From Drechmeria coniospora (Eukaryota > Ascomycota > Sordariomycetes > Hypocreales > Ophiocordycipitaceae): a stretch of DNA of 64,000 nt. Made by a program: the position numbers and the translations under genes. The notes below the pieces were generated by a model. The model did not search any database. It was not told where the DNA came from and saw nothing but the letters and a program-made list of their open reading frames with translations. This document shows positions 57,786 through 64,000 of the stretch, piece by piece. The stretch's first letter is position 1. Every line of letters begins with the position of its first letter. The stretch covers positions 5,839,157-5,903,156 of the forward strand of contig NC_054391.1 in assembly GCF_001625195.1 (NCBI RefSeq), read 5' to 3'.

Positions 57786-57918
57786 AGCAGTGCTTGCCCG
57801 ACCGATTCGAGGTCAATTCCCGACATTATTGGAATTGGAACAATTGAACGCCGTCACTCGAAAGAACTCATTTTTTAACAAGCCATCTCCTGTTGCCTGA
57901 ACGTTGAAGCAGCTCAAC

Positions 57919-58722
57919 ATGGCTCCCAAGATCGCCATCGTCTTTGTGAGCCCCCCCCAAATACCTTCCCCGGGCTCCCTCTCCCTCCGTTATCGTGCCC
58001 CCTTGTCGACCTCGCTCGTTAACTCGCTGCGCAGTACTCCATGTACGGCCACATTCGGCAGTTGGCCGAGGCCGAGAAGAAGGGTATCGAGAAGGCTGGC
58101 GGCAAGGTCGACCTCTACCAGATCGCCGAGACGCTACCCGACGAGGTTCTCGCCAAGATGCACGCTCCTCCCAAATCGCAGGATATTCCCGTCTTGAAAG
58201 ATCCCAAAGACCTCACTGGCTACGATGCCTTTTTGCTGGGAATTCCTACCCGATACGGCAACTTCCCCGCTCAGTGGAAGGTGAGTTTGATACCAGCTGT
58301 TCGCTCAGCTAGGTGGCTGCCACCGACGCCGACAGCCACCCCCGCCGCGCTACGATGCACTGACAAACTCTTCCTCCCAGGCCTTTTGGGACAAGACGGG
58401 CGGCATCTGGGCCAGCGGCGGCTATTTCGGCAAATATGCCGGCCTCTTCGTCTCCACCGGCACCCTTGGCGGCGGCCAGGAGTCGACTTGCATCGCTGCC
58501 ATGTCCACCCTCGCCCACCACGGCGTCATCTACGTCCCGCTTGGTTACGCCAAAAGTTTCCCCCAACTGTCCAAGCTCGATGAGGTTCATGGCGGAAGCC
58601 CTTGGGGTGCCGGTACCTTTGCCGCCGCCGATGGCTCCCGCCAACCCACCAAACTTGAGCTCGAGATTGCCACCATCCAGGGCGAAGAGTTTTACAAGAC
58701 CGTTTCGAAGGCTTTTGGTTGA
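57919..58722 (+). CDS. WrbA/Pst2-type flavodoxin-like NAD(P)H:quinone oxidoreductase
   Basis: Three exons (57919-57945, 58035-58280, 58381-58722) join in frame to 204 residues. Introns of 89 and 100 bases start GTGAGC and GTGAGT and end GCAG and CCAG. The family includes yeast Pst2, Rfs1 and Ycp4 and the fungal allergen Alt a 7. The FMN phosphate loop is [14 protein letters not shown] (residues 10-23). Further marks are [20 protein letters not shown] (the flavin-ring contact), [30 protein letters not shown] and [15 protein letters not shown]. Such enzymes reduce quinones by two electrons and so avoid semiquinone radicals; in fungi they gather at the plasma membrane eisosome or stay cytosolic. 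The tiny first exon (27 bases) encodes only MAPKIAIVF. The length matches the family. Confidence 0.95.
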
Positions 58723-59161
58723 TGACGTGTCAGGTGGATCGACATGACACGCCGCAGGACGCAGCCGGCATGGACAGCTGGAGTGCGGCATACCACGGGG
58801 AGGAGCCGGAGAGGCGAGGGAGGGCACGTCATCGTCATCGTCGTCGCCGTCGTCTAGCTATCAACCAATCCTTTCTTGGGCTGGTGTCTCCGTGTTACAG
58901 GGTCACGCACGGTTTGTCGTACCAGTCACAGTCGGTACGCTGTCCTGTGTACATGGGCAAGAATAGCAGGCAATCACAATCAAGCTCGGTCTTTCGTCGT
59001 GAGGCCAACGGAATATTCAGCTGCATTCTGCCACTGCATTCTTCGCCACCGGCCGCCCATTTCTGTCGCGAGCCGTACAAGCCAAGAGCTGCCATGCTTT
59101 GCGGGGGTGACACGGCGAGCCGGCCATCCTCACGTGTCCGTGCGGATACAGCATCATACCA
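58723..59161. other. 3' spacer between convergent genes
   Basis: 439 bases between the ends of the WrbA-like and FKBP genes. No features seen. Confidence 0.6.
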
Positions 59162-59903
59162 TTACAGCTCCTCGTGCTTTACGCCATCAAAGTTAGCCAT
59201 GTTGGGTATTCTGGTCACGGCCGGGCCTTCATTGTTCACCTTGGGCCCTTCGACGCCTTCGATGGCCATCAGCTCCGTCTCAAAAACTGCACCATTCGTT
59301 AGCCAGCCGTCTCCATCGGACAAGGTCGGTGGGGGTTGTCGAACCGAGAGTAGACCCGGCGGGGATCGAGCCCATTTCGCGTTCGCCGTAGGCAAGCTCG
59401 GGTGGGATGGTCAAGGTCCTTGCGCTGGCGTTAGCAAGGAATGCATTGGATGCCATGATCGGACGAACGACCTACCGCTTCTCGCCGATGCACATATCCA
59501 AGAGTCCCTCGTCCCACCTGGATTCGCTTGTCAGCATACGGGATACGAGCGGCGAAAGTCAAGAGTTATTGAGTGCGGACCCCTTGATAACATGGCCGGC
59601 GCCGAGGTTGAAGACCAACGGCTGATGTCTGTCATAGCCTGATGCAGGAGGGAGCGTGTAAGTAAGCGACGCGGAAGACCATCATGACGGAGGGGGGGGA
59701 GCGGAGCAAGAGGGCAACGTACTGGAATCAAACTTCTTCCCCGAGCCCCCTAGAGTCCCTCTATAGTGCATGGAAATGCGGTCGCCGTTCTTCGTCTTCC
59801 GGGTGCACTCGACAGCCGACGTGACGTCGATCTTGAGCTTGTCCGACGCCGCTTGGCCGACGGAGACGGAGGCAAGGATCGAGAGGAGCAGGGAGAACTT
59901 CAT
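59162..59903 (-). CDS. FKBP2: ER FKBP-type peptidyl-prolyl isomerase
   Basis: Five minus-strand exons (59903-59723, 59638-59581, 59517-59476, 59418-59345, 59286-59162) join in frame to 159 residues. Introns are 57-84 bases. A signal peptide (MKFSLLLSILASVSVGQAAS) is followed by an FKBP domain: ISMHYRGTL, KKFDSSYDR, LVFNLGAGHVIKGWDEGLLD, MCIGEKRTLTIPPELAYGER and PAGSTLVFETELM. The chain ends KHEEL, a variant of the fungal HDEL retention signal, so the protein should stay in the ER lumen and help protein folding. Hydrophobic-pocket residues (Tyr in MHYRG, Asp in KKFDS, Trp in KGWDE, Tyr in LAYGE) are kept, so FK506 binding is likely. Intron 3 needs a GCAAG acceptor at 59419: the nearer CAG would insert two residues. 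Exons as small as 42 bases are unusual but keep frame. Confidence 0.94.
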
Positions 59904-61456
59904 TGTGGCGAAAGGCGGTGATATTCGGCTGTTGATTGATGTGATGCACTGTGCTCAAGATGTGCAGGATAAACCGCTGAGCTGTTCTTCTGGAGAGGGA
60001 CGAGTACTTGTAATATACCGTTTGCGTCGACTGGATAGCCGAGGTGGCATGATTACATAATACGAGCTGTTGCGCGAGCCAGCTATTTTCACGGGATCCG
60101 CGCCAGTGGTAACTACCCCCACTGTAACTGTCCGCATCCGTCCATGTGCTGTAGAGGCGCGGCATTCTCCAGCCACCGTATTGGGACCGGGCCGAGTCGG
60201 GAGGGGAGGGTGTGCTCGGAGGGATGACGGGTCGCTCGTCCCAATTGACTCCAGCTCTATTCCGCCGTACCAAGCGAACTCTGCCGGATTGGATCTCGAA
60301 CAACCCGATTCTCCTCGTCGTTGGAGCGAGGCAGGTCAAGGTCAGGCAGGCGATAATACTTGTTCATGCGTGTACAGTACCTGCATGTACAAGTACATGG
60401 AGCAGGACATCAGGGCCGGCAGTATCCGTACGGAGTACGGAGTCCAGTAATGTTAAGTACAGTACTTACGGAGTACAAGTTCTTACCTGCCAACTGACAT
60501 GCATGTACATGTACTTACAACTACCGAGTACATACATGTACTTTGCACAGGCACGCGGTACTCCGTGGTGGTACCGAGGTACATGCAATGTACATGCCTG
60601 TATTTGGGCTGTACCGTGCTTGACTTTCACTAATGACGGGAGCATGTCACTGTCAAGCTTAGTTTCAACCAACGACGCGGCGCCTGGCATAGCCGTTACA
60701 ACCGCCCATGTACTCGTCCGTACTCTGCACTCATACGGAGTACTCTGCCCCGGCTTGTATATTGCATACAAGTACCTGCGTGCTGGCGTTGGCATGCACG
60801 TATAATACTCCTACGTTGAGATCAGGCGCTCCTTCAATAATCGATCCCTCTTGTGCCATCAGTGCCGACTGCTGGCAACCTGACCTGTCATCCTCAGTCA
60901 CCACCAACCTGCCAGCCATCACCAGCTCCCTCCTCACATCTCTCCTCGTCCCTCGACCGCGGCCGATGGGGCCTGGTCACCGGCAATGAATTCCGCAAAC
61001 CTATCGTCGTCGGCCCCCTGGCGCCAGCAGGTGATTCGCAAGACGCGGGAGATGCTCAGCAACAGCCGCCGCTTATCCATACCCCGGGAGGAGGATTCCA
61101 GGAGCGGGTTCCAGGTACCGAGGCGAGCCTGTCTCAACTTTCATTGAAACACGGTCAGGTCGACAGCTGCTCGTGCCCGTCCGTTTTATTCAAATGCACC
61201 GCGCCGCGCCGCGCCGCATCGAAGTGGCGTTGCTTGGTGCAGCGTGCTGCCTCTGCATCGGCGGCTGTGTCGGTCGGCTGGTGTGTCACCACCACCGCAA
61301 CCACCACCACCGCCATCTTCACCATCACCATCACCATCACCACCACCACCATCATCGGACGTAGCGCTCGATCTTGGCATTGCCTGTCACCTCTCTCACG
61401 GTATTGCCGTCTTTCGTGCCACGCGCCGCTCTGCCGCAGCACTGTTGGCTTGACCG
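59904..61456. repeat. spacer with GTAC-motif cluster and CAC repeats
   Basis: Motif words are dense from 60360 to 60810 (CCGTACGGAGTACGGAGT at 60426, TACATGTACTTACAAC near 60510, CATACGGAGTACTCTGCC near 60733). At 61300-61360 lies a CACCAC/CACCAT microsatellite. Long frames over the latter (about 60853-61881) come from the simple repeat and the downstream gene's other frame. Confidence 0.6.
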
Positions 61457-61491
61457 ATGCACTCCATGTCGATGCACTCCATGTCGATGCA
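61457..61491 (+). repeat. 15-base tandem repeat at the F-box gene start
   Basis: The unit ATGCACTCCATGTCG occurs twice and partly a third time, encoding MHSMS repeats at the first possible start codon. Confidence 0.85.
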
Positions 61492-62167
61492 TGGCAGTGC
61501 AAAAGACAAAATGGCCCGTCGTTTCGAAACGGGTTCATCTATGAGCAAACGATACCGTCAATCGCAGCCACTCTCGAATTCGCAGTGGCGTCAGACGGCC
61601 ATGTCCGAGTCCCTCATCGAACGGCTGCCGTCGGAGCTTCAACGGATGGTCCTTTCGTACCTGGATTACCAGTCCCTCATCCACCTCTCGACGCTGAACC
61701 GATACCTGCACCGTACGGTAGACCCCAAGCAGATGGCCAATCCTTGGGACAAAGCTCAGTTCATCATGCGGGCGGCGAGGGACTTTCCCCAGCACCGGCC
61801 GAGCGAGAAGGGTCAGGACTACCGACCAGGCAACTTCGAATGCTACATTTGCTTTCGGGTACGATCCGCCGACCATTTTGACATGCTTCAACCCCAGGCC
61901 GCCTTTGTCGACCTCCACGGACGCATCGTCCAAGGCCGGGAGCCCGATGCACGAATCGACTTCCAAGTCACGCTGCGACGTTTCTGCATCGACTGTGGAG
62001 TGAGCGAGGGCTTGCACACGCCCTTCGACTGCCTAACGACAAGAACAGGAAAGGATCTGTGGGTTTGCAACTGCCGCCAAGTCCGTTCCAAGCCAGCTTG
62101 TCTCCGCTGTCCCGATTGCCGCGGGGATTGCCCGCTCCGACCACGACGGAAACCTTCTTTCCATTAG
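61457..62167 (+). CDS. F-box protein with C-terminal cysteine-rich region
   Basis: Single exon, 236 residues. The ATG at 61457 is the first after an in-frame TGA; the ATGs at 61541 (MSKRYRQSQP) or 61601 (MSESLIERLP) are also possible starts. An F-box covers about residues 53-92: IERLPSELQRMVLSYLDYQS, LIHLSTLNRYLHRTV. F-boxes bind Skp1, so the protein is likely a substrate receptor of an SCF ubiquitin ligase. The C-terminal half has paired cysteines (ECYICFRVR, RRFCIDCGV, WVCNCRQVR, CLRCPDCRGDC), probably zinc-binding; this layout is a common fungal F-box family. The first 12 residues (MHSMSMHSMSMH) come from a 15-base tandem repeat, an argument that the true start lies further down. Confidence 0.82.
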   Translation: MHSMSMHSMSMHGSAKDKMARRFETGSSMSKRYRQSQPLSNSQWRQTAMSESLIERLPSELQRMVLSYLDYQSLIHLSTLNRYLHRTVDPKQMANPWDKAQFIMRAARDFPQHRPSEKGQDYRPGNFECYICFRVRSADHFDMLQPQAAFVDLHGRIVQGREPDARIDFQVTLRRFCIDCGVSEGLHTPFDCLTTRTGKDLWVCNCRQVRSKPACLRCPDCRGDCPLRPRRKPSFH

Positions 62168-63185
62168 CGGCATCGGCGAAGCAGGACGGACATGTCTGTG
62201 CCACCCCCCTGTCGTCTACTTGCGCCATTCCTTTCTGGATTTTCCTTCTCTGAATACTCAAAATGCTGCAGGAGACGAAGCAGATGCTAGATAATTCAGG
62301 CTACTGACTACCTTTTCTCAGCCTCAACTCGTATATCTATCGATCGTCGTCGCTACATAGGCTTCGTTGGCCTGCTATGTTGAAGCCTTGGTTTCCCTGC
62401 CGATACGTCGCCATCATGAGAATGGCTCGGCGCCATTTGCTTGATGTATGCTATTGTTCAGCCCTTTCCCTGTGCCCTGTTCCTGAGTCTTCAGATGTAC
62501 CGCGTTCACATCAGGGGCCTATGGCACTGAAGAATACTAAAATATATCGCTGTCGAAGCCGGGCTGTCTCTGTATGCAATGCCATCTTTGAGGCGAAACA
62601 CACCAAGCATCACGCCGCCGCCGACCTAGCGCTTAATGCTGCTTTATTCCTTCAACGCCACCGACCTCCGACCGTTGTCTTGTGATGCTCCAGCCAGCTT
62701 TGGAGTGTCACGGTTCACCACATCAATGGGCAACGCAACAGCCAATAATCTCCCACGTCTGTTTCTATCTCTTTTCCACAACTATATCACATAACTCCTC
62801 GGTTCCTATGCCGCGGCTTCTTCCTTGTGTGCCATGCAACTGTGAGCCAGGTCCTCCTCCTGCGCCGCATGCCCTCTGCTCTCTGCTAGGGCTGTGGTCT
62901 TGAAAGCTCGTGGCTTCTTGTTCTCCGAACATTTCATCTCACCTGTTGCATCTTCTCATCAACTGACCGATGGCACGACCCTTGCAACAGGTGCTGGTAT
63001 TCGCCGTGTTGTATTTGCACCAACTCGGCTCCCTACATATGTGCCAGAAACACCTCGCTTCTGCTCTTACCCTACTGGCCCTCGTCTCATCGTCTCATCG
63101 ACATATACAGTCCTTCTTCACTTGCCCATTTCAACGGCCCGTCAAAATACAAAGTTCATCACCCTCATGTTTCAACAACTGCAGC
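62168..63185. other. spacer, likely leader of the SET-domain gene
   Basis: About 1 kb without recognised genes. From about 62860 the plus strand is pyrimidine-rich, fitting a promoter and 5' leader. Confidence 0.5.
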
Positions 63186-64000
63186 ATGAATGATTGCGAT
63201 TCTCCCACTTCCTATCACCAAGCAGTCTTCCGACGACTCTGTTTCGGACGCTCCTGGGTGACCCATCCTCCTCAGCCGGGAGACCACAAGGTGGGTAAAG
63301 CTTCGCGGCTCACGGTTGCGCGTCCCCGCCACTGACGTACGGCCCATCACTAGTTGTCTGTCCTTGTTATCAACGACGTGGGGTCGTCATCACTGTCAAA
63401 CCAGCACGGTGGCCCGGCGAACGATTCGGAGCTCCATGATAATGACTTTGGTTCTAACCGCATTGAAGAAGGCACTCGAGTAGTCACATCTCAGCACTAT
63501 CCCTATAGAAATCCCACGTCTGTCTGCAGCGATACAAGCCTCAGTTCAACCAACCTTTCGGACAAACCCAGCGACGGTCCTGAACTGCAATTACCCCCCT
63601 GTGACAGGAACTGCCAGCTCTCCCTCCAATTCCAGAATGGAGGGGTTCCGTTGTCAAGTTCCTTACGCAAGACATGGGAATGCACTCGTAGCGAGAACGA
63701 GCTCGTGAGATCGTCCAAGGTCGGCGCCGATCTGTCGGGACTCGATTACGTTTATGGCTCGCTCCAGGCGACGGAACCGCAGCTGCCCCCTGTTGTCCTC
63801 AAAAACTCGGCCACTCCGCTGTTTGAGAACGACTTCATTAAGGTTGCCCGTTCCAACATTGCAGGATTGGGCGTCTTTGCTGCCAAGACGTTGAAGTACG
63901 GACAGTCAATCCTGAGGGAAAGGCCCCTTTTCGAAGCCGACGAGTCTTGCTTGTTCCAGAATTTTGGCAAATTGGACCCGCAGGCCAGGAAGGTTGCTTT
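63186..64000 (+). CDS. SET-domain protein, 3' truncated by window edge
   Basis: Two exons are visible (63186-63290, then 63354 to the edge). The 63-base intron runs GTGGGT to ACTAG with a CTGAC branch site at 63332. The frame stays open to base 64000, giving 250 residues so far. The first 170 residues are Ser/Asn-rich with scattered Cys and probably disordered. At about residue 200 a SET domain begins: FIKVARSNIAGLGVFAAKTL, KYGQSILRERPLFEADESCL. This is the first SET strand pair (xGxGxxA with 'G-GVFA'); the NHxCxP and post-SET parts lie beyond the window. The layout resembles fungal SET domain-containing protein 5-like proteins. The substrate is unknown. An upstream exon cannot be excluded, because the ATG at 63186 has only a fair context. 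Confidence 0.8.

Larger units (their letters stand above)
54760..57918. other. 3.1-kb spacer with simple repeats
   Basis: No gene recognised despite long GC-rich frames on both strands. Simple repeats: a GGGAT/GGGAC pentamer tract at about 55055-55102, a GAGGCGT heptamer tract at about 55330-55361 and CATCCGTCC-like units at about 57540-57620. Frames over these repeats are by-products. The right end (from about 57770) should be the promoter of the WrbA-like gene. Confidence 0.5.

Noticed and set aside
60853..61881. A 342-residue plus-strand frame upstream of and overlapping the F-box gene.
   Set aside because: It runs through a CAC microsatellite and then through the wrong frame of the F-box gene, so it is a by-product.

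Overview
This window is nuclear DNA of a filamentous ascomycete, most likely a Sordariomycete and possibly Hypocreales. The genes carry short introns (about 49-190 bases) with GTRNGT-like donors, CTAAC or CTGAC branch sites and YAG acceptors. Transcription units face both ways, ribosomal and mitochondrial protein genes are scattered, and no operons, CRISPR arrays or bacterial signals appear. I did not fix the species.

Layout. 1-1509: 3' part of a proline-rich protein gene. 2.9-7.4 kb: two tight convergent pairs, PIG-H with the tRNA pseudouridine synthase Deg1/Pus3, and an atypical Rho-like GTPase with RNA polymerase III subunit RPC9. 7.4-10.6 kb: repeat-rich spacer. 10.6-12 kb: PRPP synthetase. 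12-16.9 kb: gene-poor, with a 125-bp tandem duplication and possible gene relics. 16.9-20.3 kb: a type II membrane protein and a small SET-domain protein. 23.7-26.7 kb: a large disordered protein. 28-30.3 kb: ribosomal protein L26 and Cox11. 31.2-34.4 kb: a low-complexity protein and mitochondrial ribosomal protein S8. 35-38.6 kb: seven-exon TYW4/PPM2 (wybutosine synthesis). 39.6-46.1 kb: a probable membrane protein, a kinase gene broken at its catalytic loop, a small secreted cysteine-rich protein, a conserved hypothetical and a mitochondrial-type SDR. 47.4-53.3 kb: DNA polymerase kappa, methionine aminopeptidase 1 and an RPEL-repeat protein. 57.9-64 kb: a WrbA-like flavodoxin, an ER FKBP, an F-box protein and the start of a second SET-domain gene running off the right edge.

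The genes do not form a pathway or cluster. Most are housekeeping: two tRNA modification enzymes (Pus3, TYW4), translation (RPL26, MRPS8), protein maturation (MetAP1, FKBP2-type), respiration (Cox11), nucleotide supply (PRPP synthetase), GPI anchor start (PIG-H), Pol III and translesion synthesis. Gene order looks ordinary for such a genome.

The unusual material lies between the genes. Short related motifs (TACGGAGTAC, GTACTCCGTAC, AGTACTTACAGTAC) recur in dense clusters in many spacers across all 64 kb but are absent from exons I read. Exon models below were built by hand from frames, splice motifs and family conservation. All models given as joined exons keep frame, but none has transcript support. 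I saw no convincing new biological system. The items most worth checking are the broken kinase, the degenerate Rho-like GTPase, the dispersed palindromic motif family, the secreted cysteine-rich protein and the recurrent AAG 3' splice sites.
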